Below are positions 34,813-42,198 of a DNA stretch of 64,000 nt, piece after piece. Under the pieces are notes generated by a model. The model ran no database searches. It worked only from the letters and a program-made list of their open reading frames with translations, and was not told where the DNA came from. The first letter of the stretch is position 1, and each line of letters starts with the position of its first letter. The stretch comes from Ornithinibacillus xuwenensis. Its GTDB lineage: Bacteria; Bacillota; Bacilli; Bacillales; Amphibacillaceae. The DNA lies in the NCBI RefSeq assembly GCF_039614845.1, contig NZ_JBDIML010000001.1:62001-126000 (forward strand), given 5' to 3'. Made by a program: the position numbers and the translations under genes.

Positions 34813-35094
34813 ATGTTGGAATTAGCAGCAGTTTTAAAGAAAATGCGAAGGAGGTCAGGATTAAGCCAAGAAGCACTAGCACCTAGATTACACATGTCTC
34901 GAAGTAATATTTCAAAGTTAGAGAGAGGCAAATTAGACATCCGAGGGAACGACCTACTGCGATGGGCGCAAGAAACGAGCTCACAGGACATCTTAATCTC
35001 TATTGCTTGCAACATTGATTTAGCAACTGCGACAGACATGATATCTCAGTTAACTCAATTAGCAGGAACAATTTTATTAGGGTGGTGGTTTTAA
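34813..35094 (+). CDS. XRE-family DNA-binding protein
   Basis: 93 residues from the ATG at 34813 with GGGAGGTG upstream. A clear helix-turn-helix spans about residues 8-60 (MRRRSGLSQEALAPRLHMSR, SNISKLERGKLDI). The C-terminus is hydrophobic (LAGTILLGWWF), which is unusual for an XRE regulator and may tether it to the membrane. Its stop overlaps the next start by one base. Confidence 0.8.
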   Translation: MLELAAVLKKMRRRSGLSQEALAPRLHMSRSNISKLERGKLDIRGNDLLRWAQETSSQDILISIACNIDLATATDMISQLTQLAGTILLGWWF

Positions 35095-35378
35095 TGGATT
35101 TTAAAGAATTTCTACCAAGCGATAAAGATAAAGCCAACCGAGAAGTAGCTTGTATTGAGCACTGCAAAATACGTGTAGCAGAGCACTATAAAAATGGAAG
35201 ATATATAGAGGCAGTAGCATTTCACATTAACATTGCGAGGTCACTAGAAGCACTAGACAGGCTTAAACAAAATAAGATAGAGCACGATCAACAATTCATG
35301 CTTAAAAGATTGGATGCTCAATTAGTAGTGGACAAGCAGATATACGAACTGAAGGTGAAAACTCATGCAGCGAAGTGA
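35094..35378 (+). CDS. Hypothetical early phage protein
   Basis: 94 residues, mostly helical and charged, no recognised domain. I start it at the ATG at 35094 (TAATG overlap with the previous gene). GGGTGGTGG upstream serves as the ribosome binding site. Translationally coupled. Confidence 0.65.
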   Translation: MDFKEFLPSDKDKANREVACIEHCKIRVAEHYKNGRYIEAVAFHINIARSLEALDRLKQNKIEHDQQFMLKRLDAQLVVDKQIYELKVKTHAAK

Positions 35379-35442
35379 TAAGAGTCTTGCGATTTTAGGA
35401 ATTGTAATCACATTGTTTTGGTTGGTAGGTGAGATATTTTGA
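35365..35442 (+). CDS. 25-residue membrane peptide
   Basis: ATG at 35365, AAGGTG 7-13 bases upstream, overlapping the end of the previous gene. MQRSDKSLAILGIVITLFW then LVGEIF: a charged start and one hydrophobic helix. Overlaps the next small frame. No family recognised. Confidence 0.5.
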   Translation: MQRSDKSLAILGIVITLFWLVGEIF

Positions 35443-35531
35443 ATGATAAATCAGTCGATAGGTTCATGATAATTGCATTTGGTTTAACATGTTTCTTTTT
35501 TCTTATTTGTTCTAGATTGAGTGCTTTGTAA
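35439..35531 (+). CDS. 30-residue membrane peptide
   Basis: TTG at 35439, with AGGTGAG about 8 bases upstream and a 4-base overlap with the previous gene. One hydrophobic helix (MIIAFGLTCFFFLIC). The overlap chain suggests it is translated. Function unknown. Confidence 0.45.
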   Translation: MNDKSVDRFMIIAFGLTCFFFLICSRLSAL

Positions 35532-35544
35532 GAGGAGGATGAAA

Positions 35545-35610
35545 GTGAAGAGAAGTAAAAAACAAGACAAAAAAATAACTCGTGCAGCAACACGAGTCAA
35601 TAACGCTTAA
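35545..35610 (+). CDS. 21-residue basic peptide
   Basis: GTG at 35545 follows a strong GAGGAGG with 6-base spacing. The product is very basic (KRSKKQDKKITRAATR). The coding bases include the inverted repeat CTCGTG/CACGAG. Could be chance; support is the ribosome binding site only. Confidence 0.35.
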   Translation: MKRSKKQDKKITRAATRVNNA

Positions 35611-35661
35611 ATCTATTTTACTATATTTCCCTCATTTTAACAAGAACAGGGGAGGAAAACC

Positions 35662-35901
35662 ATGATTCAAACTATGATTTATGACTATTTAGGCTCAGAA
35701 ACAGACCCTATCTACCAGAAGCTGAAACAACTTAAAAAAGGGCAGCAAATCGACCTAGGTAGTCTTACAGTTTCATTGAATTATGCCGGAATGTATGAAG
35801 TTACATCAGTTGATCTACACGATGGATTCAGTAATACAGAATCATGTTACCAATATTTGTTAAAAACAATACAGGAGTATAGCCATGCATGTGCCATATA
35901 A
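35662..35901 (+). CDS. Hypothetical early phage protein
   Basis: 79 residues with GGGGAGG before the ATG. No recognised domain; acidic to neutral, with many tyrosines. Its end overlaps the next gene by 17 bases, typical of compact phage operons. Confidence 0.65.
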   Translation: MIQTMIYDYLGSETDPIYQKLKQLKKGQQIDLGSLTVSLNYAGMYEVTSVDLHDGFSNTESCYQYLLKTIQEYSHACAI

Positions 35902-36070
35902 GGTTTTTATACCTAAACGAATATTTAAACAAGCTAGTAACGAACAGGATGTACAAGCTCTTACAAAAGATTATATGCAGCGTTATCCTCATTATTCCTT
36001 AATTCGCATAGAAAATGGATTTGCAATATGTGAACGTATCAATACTTCTAATTCAAAGGAGGGAAGGTAG
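35885..36070 (+). CDS. Hypothetical early phage protein
   Basis: 61 residues starting at an ATG inside the previous gene, with CAGGAG about 7 bases upstream. Basic, no recognised domain. Its stop overlaps the GTG of the replication gene by one base. Confidence 0.6.
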   Translation: MHVPYKVFIPKRIFKQASNEQDVQALTKDYMQRYPHYSLIRIENGFAICERINTSNSKEGR

Positions 36071-36876
36071 TGGAAACCTGGTTTAAGGTCTATCGAAAAG
36101 TATTTGAGTCCGATTTGTGGCATGATGTATCAACATTTCGTCTCTTCTTATTTTTAGTCGGACAAGCAAGCCATAAAGATGGTATCAAGGTTGCAGGAAT
36201 TGAACTTAACAAAGGGCAATTCCTTAGATCCTACAGAAAACTTGCAGAGGACCTGTCTTATAAGGAAGGACGAGGAACAAAACAGTATTCTACAAAGACT
36301 ATTAAAAAGTCAGTTGACAAACTTGTTAGTGATGGAATGGTGTCGATAGTGGAAACGAAACAAGGAACACTTTTTACTGTCCTTAATTACTCTAAATATC
36401 AAGATTTGAAAGACATTGAAATCGAAACGGTAAACGGAAGTGTAAACGAAGGGGAAACGAACGGTAAACGAAGGGGAAACAATAACAAGAATTATAGAAT
36501 TAAAGAATTAAAGAATAAAGATAAAAAGAATAATAGTCGCAAACAAGTTTACGACACAAATTCGATTTACTATCAATTAGCTATTTTCTTTTTCGAACAA
36601 ATTAAAATCAACAATCCGAATCATAAAGAACCAAATTTTCAAACATGGTCTGATGAAATCCGAAAGATGATTGAACTTGATAATCGTACAGAGGAACAAG
36701 TTAGATACTTGATGAAGTGGGTTCAACAAGACGAGTTTGAAATGGCTAATGTTTTATCTCCTGCCAAACTAAGAAAAAGATTTGATTCCTTGGTACTAAA
36801 GGTGAAACGTCAAAATCCCACTTCAAAAGTAGTGCCAATAGACAAAAACAAGAAGACTTACAATTACGGATTTTAG
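36070..36876 (+). CDS. Phage replication initiator (winged-helix, DnaD-like)
   Basis: 268 residues from a GTG at 36070. Residues 1-115 look like the winged-helix N-terminus of phage replisome organisers (WFKVYRKVFESDLWHD; FRLFLFLVGQASHKDG; KGQFLRSYRKLAEDL; KTIKKSVDKLVSDGMVS). A basic, asparagine/lysine-rich linker (about 120-165) separates it from a C-terminal helical domain. It is immediately followed by the DnaC-like loader gene, the usual pair that recruits the host helicase to the phage origin. Repeats inside the linker-coding DNA are a candidate origin. Confidence 0.8.
   Translation: METWFKVYRKVFESDLWHDVSTFRLFLFLVGQASHKDGIKVAGIELNKGQFLRSYRKLAEDLSYKEGRGTKQYSTKTIKKSVDKLVSDGMVSIVETKQGTLFTVLNYSKYQDLKDIEIETVNGSVNEGETNGKRRGNNNKNYRIKELKNKDKKNNSRKQVYDTNSIYYQLAIFFFEQIKINNPNHKEPNFQTWSDEIRKMIELDNRTEEQVRYLMKWVQQDEFEMANVLSPAKLRKRFDSLVLKVKRQNPTSKVVPIDKNKKTYNYGF
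36429..36482 (+). repeat. Iteron-like direct repeats, candidate phage origin
   Basis: The unit GTAAACGAAGGGGAAAC occurs at 36442-36458 and 36464-36480, 22 bases apart, with a shorter copy GTAAACGGA at 36430-36438. They lie within the linker-coding part of the initiator gene, the position of the lambda origin inside gene O. Confidence 0.6.
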
Positions 36877-36887
36877 GAGGGGATTAG

Positions 36888-37700
36888 ATGCAAAGCATAC
36901 AGGAAACACGAAGCATTGTGAATCCAAAATCAAAATTACTAGAAACATATACTTGTGAAGGTTGTGGAAGGTCAGTTGAACGAAAAGAAATGGTTATCCC
37001 AATGGGACCTAGAAAAGGCGAAATTATTATCGCTAACTTAGGTTGCAAGTGTGAAGATCTTCGCTTAGTAGAACAAGCATTAAGACAAGGCAAGGAAAAT
37101 AAAGCGCGAAAGATACAAAAGCTATTTGAAGGCTATTCGATGATGAATAACTCACTGCAAAAAGCAACCTTTAAAAACTATAAGGCTCCAACACTCGAAT
37201 TACAAAATGCCAAAAGTAGATTAATGGAGTATACAAGGGACTTTAATCCGAATGAATCTAAGAATCTTCTATTGGTTGGACCATATGGCACTGGGAAAAG
37301 CCATTTATCAGTTTCAATCACAAAGGAACTAATGGGTAAAGGGTTTAAGTGCTTATTCTTATCGGTGCCAAAGTTACTTACTAAGATTAAGCAAACTTAT
37401 AACGGTTCTAGTAAGTTTAGTGAAGCCGATATTCTTGAACTAGTTGAAACAGTTGATTTATTTGTTTTAGATGACTTGGGAACCGAGTACACCAATAAGA
37501 AAAATGACGATGATAGTTGGGCGCATACTAAGATATTCGAAGTTTTGGATAGCAGGTCAGGTAAGCCAACCATATTTACAACAAACCTTGAAAGTAGTCA
37601 GCTCAATAGAAAATTAAATGAACGAAATTTATCAAGAGTAATGGATGGTACAGAAGTAATCAAAATGGACGGTCCAGATTACAGAAGAAAGGGGTTTTAA
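36888..37700 (+). CDS. DnaC-like helicase loader (AAA+ ATPase)
   Basis: Loads the replicative helicase at the phage origin. 270 residues: an N-terminal zinc-finger-like segment (CEGCGRSVERK ... GCKCEDL), then the AAA+ core with Walker A GPYGTGKSHLS (about residues 128-138), Walker B LFVLDDLG near 190, and sensor 1 TIFTTNLE. AGGAGGGG before the ATG. Coupled to the initiator gene 11 bases upstream. Confidence 0.9.
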   Translation: MQSIQETRSIVNPKSKLLETYTCEGCGRSVERKEMVIPMGPRKGEIIIANLGCKCEDLRLVEQALRQGKENKARKIQKLFEGYSMMNNSLQKATFKNYKAPTLELQNAKSRLMEYTRDFNPNESKNLLLVGPYGTGKSHLSVSITKELMGKGFKCLFLSVPKLLTKIKQTYNGSSKFSEADILELVETVDLFVLDDLGTEYTNKKNDDDSWAHTKIFEVLDSRSGKPTIFTTNLESSQLNRKLNERNLSRVMDGTEVIKMDGPDYRRKGF

Positions 37701-37703
37701 TTT

Positions 37704-37871
37704 ATGTGGCGTGGAATGAAATCCGTTATGGTATTCGACCCAAAAGATTCTCAAGCAGAAACAGAACGGAAATGGGTCGAATGGAATCAGCATAAAAGCG
37801 CAGTTCAGGATAAGGCAGTGCCAAGTGCAGAGGAAACGAGGAAGTATTTACAAGAGCGTGGTTTGGCATGA
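37704..37871 (+). CDS. Small hypothetical phage protein
   Basis: 55 residues, ATG 3 bases after the DnaC-like stop, with AAAGGGG upstream; overlaps the next gene by 4 bases (ATGA). Charged, with two tryptophans; no recognised domain. Confidence 0.6.
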   Translation: MWRGMKSVMVFDPKDSQAETERKWVEWNQHKSAVQDKAVPSAEETRKYLQERGLA

Positions 37872-38122
37872 ATACTGCTGGTTATTCCGTGCCAGTTCTT
37901 CCGTTATCAAGCGAATATGTATTTATTCTAGAAGAATTGGAACTAGCATTTACAGAAATGCAGCTGAAAGAAATTACTAAAGAGTGGAATAAAGGTGCTG
38001 AATTGGAAGACATTGCGGAAAAGCATCAAAGACATATTGACGAGGTGTTTTTGGCATTATTTCACCAAGCTAGGAAAAGGAAAATTAAAAGACCATTTGC
38101 TTATAGGAGGGGTGGACAGTGA
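37868..38122 (+). CDS. Small helix-turn-helix-like phage protein
   Basis: 84 residues. The C-terminal half (LKEITKEWNKGAELEDIAEK then HQRHIDEVFLALFHQARKRK) has the spacing of a sigma-region-4-like helix-turn-helix and ends basic. A DNA-binding role is plausible but not shown. Coupled by 4-base overlaps at both ends. Confidence 0.6.
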   Translation: MNTAGYSVPVLPLSSEYVFILEELELAFTEMQLKEITKEWNKGAELEDIAEKHQRHIDEVFLALFHQARKRKIKRPFAYRRGGQ

Positions 38123-38544
38123 AAGAAAGCTTACCTAAAAAGATTGTAAGCATTGACCAAATCAGAATTAATCGAGGAATAGAAAAGATTTGTAAATGTG
38201 ATAACAGGAGATTCATGATTGATACAAAAAACAGAAGAATTACCTGTCAGAGTTGCGGTGCTGTAGTAGATCCTTATGAGGCAATGTATGAGTTAGCGAG
38301 AAACGGAGAAAGGCTGCAAGAACAAGTTAGTAATCTATTAGAGCAAAGAAAACAAATCGCTAATTACAAACCTTGGTTAGTTACTATCAAAAAGCTAGAA
38401 AAGGATTATCGAGGTAGAAAAATGTTGCCTAACTGTCCTAGATGTTCAGAGCCTTTTTATTTGGAAGAATTAACACATTGGACTGGAAAGCAATATGCAG
38501 ATGCAAGGATAAAACGCTGGAAGGAGGAACATAAGGATAACTAA
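38119..38544 (+). CDS. Zinc-ribbon phage protein
   Basis: 141 residues from a GTG at 38119 with AGGAGGGG upstream. Two cysteine clusters: CKCDNRRFMIDTKNRRITC and QSCGAVVDP near the N-terminus (TFIIB-like ribbon), and NCPRCSEPFYLEEL near residue 110. A helical segment lies between them. Likely nucleic-acid binding; exact role unknown. Confidence 0.7.
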   Translation: MKESLPKKIVSIDQIRINRGIEKICKCDNRRFMIDTKNRRITCQSCGAVVDPYEAMYELARNGERLQEQVSNLLEQRKQIANYKPWLVTIKKLEKDYRGRKMLPNCPRCSEPFYLEELTHWTGKQYADARIKRWKEEHKDN

Positions 38545-38574
38545 ATTCGGAGAAATAGCGAAGGAGGTAAACCT

Positions 38575-38610
38575 ATGAATCTAGCAAAACAAGGAGATAA
38601 AGATTCATAG
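38575..38610 (+). CDS. 11-codon micro-ORF with a perfect ribosome binding site
   Basis: MNLAKQGDKDS, ATG at 38575, 5 bases after AAGGAGGTAA. It sits in the leader of the methyltransferase gene 64 bases downstream. Perhaps a leader peptide or the remnant of a gene; there is no further support. Confidence 0.3.
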   Translation: MNLAKQGDKDS

Positions 38611-38673
38611 GAACCACCAAAAACAAGAACATTAGTTCCCCTTAAAATATAGCACATCGAGAGGGGAAAAGAA

Positions 38674-39444
38674 ATGAATATTAATCAAAACACTATTTAC
38701 AACATGGATTGTTTAGAAGGTATGAAGAATATATCAGATGGATCCGTAGATTTAATTCTTTGTGATTTACCTTATGGAACAACAAACTGCTCTTGGGATA
38801 GCATAATACCGTTTGAACCACTTTGGGAACAGTATAAACGAGTGATTAAGGATAACGGCGCAATTGTACTAACTTCTAGTCAGCCTTTTACAACTAAACT
38901 AATCGAATCAAATTTTAAATGGTTTAGGTATGAATGGGTCTGGAAAAAGGGGAACCATGTTACAGGCTTTCCAAATGCTAATCGAATGCCTTTGAAAAAT
39001 CACGAAAACATCTGCGTCTTTTATAGGAAACTACCAACTTATAACCCGCAAGGTCTTATTAAGATTAAGCCTAAAAAAGTAAAAAGTGATCCTAATATGC
39101 AGGCACTCGGAAAAAATAACAATTCATTGAAAAGAGTTTATGTTAGAAGGTACAAGAACTTTCCAAAAACAGTTATTAATTATCCAAGAGATAGCAAAAC
39201 ATTTCACCCTACACAAAAGCCAACCGATTTATTTGAATACATTATTAAAACTTACACCAATGAAGGTGAAGTTGTACTTGATAATTGTATGGGAGGGTTT
39301 ACAACTGCAGTCGCGTGTGACAATGTAAACCGTAATTGGATTGGATTTGAATTAGAAGAAGAGTATTGTACACTAGGACAAAAAAGAGTAAATGAAAACA
39401 GAGATAAGTTAGGGTTACCACATGTTGAGATTCAAATGGAGTAA
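38674..39444 (+). CDS. Site-specific DNA methyltransferase (beta class)
   Basis: Transfers methyl to N4-cytosine or N6-adenine. 256 residues with the catalytic motif first (LCDLPYGTTNCSWD near residue 28) and the SAM-binding part late (FHPTQKP near 180, then VLDNCMGGFTTAVACDNVNRNWIGFELE), the beta-class order. The motif is DLPYG where many carry DPPY. AGAGGGG before the ATG. No restriction partner is near; orphan phage methylase, probably protecting phage DNA. Confidence 0.88.
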   Translation: MNINQNTIYNMDCLEGMKNISDGSVDLILCDLPYGTTNCSWDSIIPFEPLWEQYKRVIKDNGAIVLTSSQPFTTKLIESNFKWFRYEWVWKKGNHVTGFPNANRMPLKNHENICVFYRKLPTYNPQGLIKIKPKKVKSDPNMQALGKNNNSLKRVYVRRYKNFPKTVINYPRDSKTFHPTQKPTDLFEYIIKTYTNEGEVVLDNCMGGFTTAVACDNVNRNWIGFELEEEYCTLGQKRVNENRDKLGLPHVEIQME

Positions 39445-39473
39445 TATTCATAAATGGTAAGGAGTGCGAGAAA

Positions 39474-39844
39474 TGAGTGAATGGTTAACTACCGGAAAGA
39501 TGATTGACAATCTGAAAGTTGGACAGGTTGCAGTATCAGTAAGTGTACCTCATGGCGAAGCGTTGTTAAGCGATAAAGTTATTTTGAACGAGAATATCCT
39601 AGTCTGGAAGGATAACAACAGAAAATTCATAGTAAATGACTTCACTAAAGACATGAAGTGGGTCATTGTTCCGAATTATGTGACTTTCGAAAATGCTATG
39701 CAAGCTGTTGAAGAGGATAAACTAGTTCATTTTCACCCAAAAGAAAATGACCACTTAATCGTTAGAAAAGAAGGAACGTTAACATGGTTTGCGCACTACT
39801 ATTGGAAAGATTTAATAGATGGAAAATGGACCATAGAGGGGTAG
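39474..39844 (+). CDS. Hypothetical phage protein
   Basis: 123 residues from the ATG at 39474 with AAGGAG 9-14 bases upstream. Several tryptophans and a beta-rich look, no recognised family. Rightward early operon between methyltransferase and small proteins. Confidence 0.65.
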
Positions 39845-39850
39845 TAAAGG

Positions 39851-39934
39851 ATGAAAACGTGTAAAGAATGCAGGGTGAACCCGCAAAATAAGAAAAGTTG
39901 CTTATGTGACTCTTGTTATAAAAAGGCATTGTGA
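39851..39934 (+). CDS. 27-residue cysteine-rich peptide
   Basis: ATG at 39851, 6 bases after the previous stop. CKECRVNPQNKKSCLCDSC gives two CxxC-like pairs, enough for one small zinc-binding knuckle. The upstream site (GGGGTAGTAAAGG) is weak. Too short for a database call by eye. Confidence 0.45.
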   Translation: MKTCKECRVNPQNKKSCLCDSCYKKAL

Positions 39935-39952
39935 CAACGAGGAGGTCTTGAA

Positions 39953-40117
39953 GTGGAGAAAACAGCAGAAATTAAATTAGATCAAGATGCGGTATTCATA
40001 GTTAAAAAAGGACAACTAAAGAAAATTAATGCTCCAGACAGCGGATTTGGTGAGCAAACAATCACTTGGCAAGACGGCAAGATACATGCGGAAAAGGTAA
40101 GTTATACGGTGAAGTAA
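39953..40117 (+). CDS. Small phage protein, possibly XtrA-like
   Basis: 54 residues from a GTG at 39953, with GAGGAGG about 8 bases upstream. Short beta-strand-like sequence (AVFIVKKGQLKKI; GEQTITWQDGKI). Its size, sequence style and place shortly before the late regulator resemble XtrA-type proteins of Bacillus prophages; that assignment is tentative. Confidence 0.5.
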   Translation: MEKTAEIKLDQDAVFIVKKGQLKKINAPDSGFGEQTITWQDGKIHAEKVSYTVK

Positions 40118-40139
40118 TTTAAAAAAGGAGATGGATAGA

Positions 40140-40400
40140 TTGGGATATTTTGAAGTAGTAGACCCATATTACGCATTAATAAAGGCTGAGTCCAAGGAAG
40201 ATGCAAAAAAAGAATATAATTCAACTGTCGCAGACCTAGATGATATTGAAGATATATTTGAAGTGCCTGAGAACTATGATTTAGTAAGATTCAGTCAGGT
40301 ACCGGGCGAGGATAAAAAGTTACTAGATCCTAAAGAGATCTTAAAAGAGTTTGTTGATCCAGATAGTAATTTATTAATCATTGATGGAACTTTGATGTAA
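40140..40400 (+). CDS. Hypothetical phage protein
   Basis: 86 residues from the TTG at 40140 (AAAAAAGGAG 9 bases upstream); the ATG at 40131 overlaps the ribosome binding site and is rejected. Strongly acidic (ADLDDIEDIFEVPENYD). No recognised family. Followed by a terminator, so it closes this early transcript. Confidence 0.6.
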   Translation: MGYFEVVDPYYALIKAESKEDAKKEYNSTVADLDDIEDIFEVPENYDLVRFSQVPGEDKKLLDPKEILKEFVDPDSNLLIIDGTLM

Positions 40401-40430
40401 AGACAACTAAATAGAGCTACTGGAACAACC

Positions 40431-40477
40431 AGGGCACATATTGAGCGAAAATTCGCTTGGTTTGTGCCCTTTTATTA
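40431..40477 (+). terminator. Terminator at the end of the first early unit
   Basis: An 8-bp outer stem (AGGGCACA with TGTGCCCT) and an inner TGAGCGAA/TTCGCTTG stem form one long hairpin, followed by TTTATTATTT. Confidence 0.8.
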
Positions 40478-40495
40478 TTTCGTGGAGGGGTTTTA

Positions 40496-40711
40496 ATGCA
40501 AAGTGAATCACAAAAGTTGAAAGAGACTCTTCAAAGTATCTGGGAAGAAGTCAAAAGAATATTTAATAATGTTGTTGAAGCACTAAATGATCTAGAACAA
40601 AAAAAGAGAACTAAACATGAGTATAACTGGTACGTTCCAAAGAAAATAACGAGGAATAGTCAAGTTATTCTAAGAAAACCATTAGTCTTCCATGCGAGGG
40701 CTAATCTATGA
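40496..40711 (+). CDS. Hypothetical phage protein
   Basis: 71 residues from the ATG at 40496 after GGAGGGG. The first half is a coiled-coil-like helix (LKETLQSIWEEVKRIFNNVVEALNDL is the helical stretch, in parts LKETLQSIWEEVKRIF and NNVVEALNDL); the tail is basic. No family recognised. Four-base overlap with the next gene. Confidence 0.6.
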   Translation: MQSESQKLKETLQSIWEEVKRIFNNVVEALNDLEQKKRTKHEYNWYVPKKITRNSQVILRKPLVFHARANL

Positions 40712-40845
40712 AAAAGCAAATATACAAATTGAAGTGGATAGTAAATCCTTATAGAAGAGATAAAAGAACCGGAGCTGTACAACCAGTAAAGCGTAGTGAT
40801 TATGCTCAACAATTATTCGGAGTCGGAACTGGATGGAATAAGTAA
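40708..40845 (+). CDS. Small basic phage protein
   Basis: 45 residues, ATGA overlap with the previous stop. Basic (MKKQIYKLKWIVNPYRRDKR). No recognised family; translation coupling is the support. Confidence 0.55.
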   Translation: MKKQIYKLKWIVNPYRRDKRTGAVQPVKRSDYAQQLFGVGTGWNK

Positions 40846-40867
40846 TAAGACTGTGGGGGTCGGTAAC

Positions 40868-41245
40868 ATGTCAGCTGCATATAAAGAAATAAGTGTGAAG
40901 GATATACAAGAAGCTGTTATAAGAGACTTAAAGAATTATAAAGCACTAAAAGTAAAATTAGAGAACATTAGGGAGCGTAAAGAAGCAAGTGCTTTGCATA
41001 TATTTCCTGTACTAAAAAGAAATGAGTCTATTGATGAGTTAAAGGCTAAACAGATTGAAAGGGCGATTAATGATTCACTAGACCCAATTGAAAGAAAAAT
41101 TATTGAATATAAGTATCTCAACATAAACAGTAGAGATATGACAGACTTAGAAATTCATATGGAATTGGGGCTTAAAAAGGGAAAATACTATATAAAAAAG
41201 AAAGAAGCAATCTTTCAGCTAGCGAAGGCGCTTGGGATTATCTAA
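40868..41245 (+). CDS. ArpU-family late transcription regulator
   Basis: 125 residues from the ATG at 40868. The layout is that of ArpU/RinA-type phage regulators that turn on the packaging and structural genes: helical N-terminus, SLDPIERKIIEYKYLN near residue 80, then a sigma-4-like helix-turn-helix (MTDLEIHMELGLKKGKYYIK, KKEAIFQLAKAL). It stands directly before the late region, as expected, and a set of direct repeats starts 23 bases after its stop. Confidence 0.82.
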   Translation: MSAAYKEISVKDIQEAVIRDLKNYKALKVKLENIRERKEASALHIFPVLKRNESIDELKAKQIERAINDSLDPIERKIIEYKYLNINSRDMTDLEIHMELGLKKGKYYIKKKEAIFQLAKALGII

Positions 41246-41267
41246 GCGTTTTTTGTTCTGGAGAAAA

Positions 41268-41311
41268 ATCGAACAAAAACCGGACAAATTTCGAACAAAT
41301 ATCGGACAAAC
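41268..41311 (+). repeat. Four 11-bp direct repeats after arpU
   Basis: Four consecutive units with exact 11-base period: ATCGAACAAAA, ACCGGACAAAT, TTCGAACAAAT, ATCGGACAAAC (consensus NNCGRACAAAN, with GAACA and GGACA alternating). One repeat per DNA turn puts every site on the same face, as for a cooperative DNA-binding protein. Likely binding sites for the ArpU-type activator. Confidence 0.65.
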
Positions 41312-41339
41312 TGGGTACCTTTTTTTGTTGAGAAAACTT

Positions 41340-41560
41340 TTACGCTTATCTTAAGAAGAATTTCTTAGGAGACGCATCTTTCCTTTATCAATGGTGTACT
41401 CGATTAATCGTAAGAGTGTCGAAGGTTATTGGCTTTTATGGAGGGATAACTGGAGCTTAGGCAGGATTGCGGGCGATTGATACGGGAAAGAAAGAGTGAA
41501 ATTCTCTTGTTGGAAGTACTCTTCCTACTAACTTAAACAATCCCTGCCGACCTCCTAGGT
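41340..41560 (+). ncRNA. Possible structured RNA in the gap between arpU and the recombinase
   Basis: This 390-base gap has no credible gene. The right part can fold into a three-way junction: closing stem GGAG (41452-41455) plus GGCAGGATTG (41460-41469) with CAATCCCTGCC (41538-41548) plus CTCC (41552-41555), enclosing the hairpins AAGAG/CTCTT (41492-41508) and GGAAG/CTTCC (41512-41525). A further hairpin TAAGAA/TTCTTA lies at 41352-41367. It may be an untranslated leader of the late transcript or an unnamed phage RNA. Base pairing is read by eye only. Confidence 0.4.
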
Positions 41561-41637
41561 GATTGGAAAGTTAGAAATAAAATTAGCAATTAGCATAAGG
41601 TGGTGTCCAAAAACCAGTAAGAAGGTGAGTATATGAA

Positions 41638-42198
41638 ATGAGATTCGTACAACCTATCAGGGACAAAGAAGTCATAGAAGGAATGAAGGCATATTTAAAA
41701 GCAAGAAGTTTACGAGACTACTTGTTTTTTTGTTTTGGTATTTACAGTGGTCTAAGAGTAAGCGACCTAAGAACTTTAAAAGTTGGTATGGTTAGAGGGA
41801 CTCATGTTACCATCCGGGAGCAAAAGACTAAGAAAATTAAAAAATTCATCATTCATCCTATTATCCGAGAAGATTTAAATCGTTTTATTGCTGGAAAAGA
41901 TGATGATGAATTTTTATTTACTAGTAGGCAAATAAAAACAAAAAGCAGATTGAGAAATCAGCCAATTGATCGAAGTACAGCCTACAGAAAATTAAATAAT
42001 GCAGCTCGCCATTTTGGATTAAAAGAAATTGGTACGCACACCATGAGAAAAACATGGGGATATCACCTATATAGACAAGACCCAAGTAACCTAGCGTTAC
42101 TAATGGAAATGTTTAATCATAGCAGTCAAGCGATTACTTTACGCTATATTGGAGTAACTCAAGAGATGATGGATGCAGCAATTATGAGGCTTGCTTAG
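41638..42198 (+). CDS. Short tyrosine recombinase
   Basis: 186 residues comprising only the catalytic domain of a phage-integrase-family protein. It carries the first arginine (YSGLRVSDLR near residue 37), HTMRKTWGYHLYR (H-x-x-R near 136), HSSQAITLRYIG (second His and the nucleophile tyrosine near 167-172). It lacks the N-terminal core-binding domain. Similar short recombinases sit just before the terminase in many Bacillus prophages. It is unlikely to be the integrase of this element, because a large serine recombinase lies at the end. Role unknown. ATG at 41638 with GAAGGTGAG upstream. Confidence 0.85.
   Translation: MRFVQPIRDKEVIEGMKAYLKARSLRDYLFFCFGIYSGLRVSDLRTLKVGMVRGTHVTIREQKTKKIKKFIIHPIIREDLNRFIAGKDDDEFLFTSRQIKTKSRLRNQPIDRSTAYRKLNNAARHFGLKEIGTHTMRKTWGYHLYRQDPSNLALLMEMFNHSSQAITLRYIGVTQEMMDAAIMRLA

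Noticed and set aside
41268..41311. Short repeats as a CRISPR array
   Set aside because: Units are 11 bases with no spacers and there are no cas genes.
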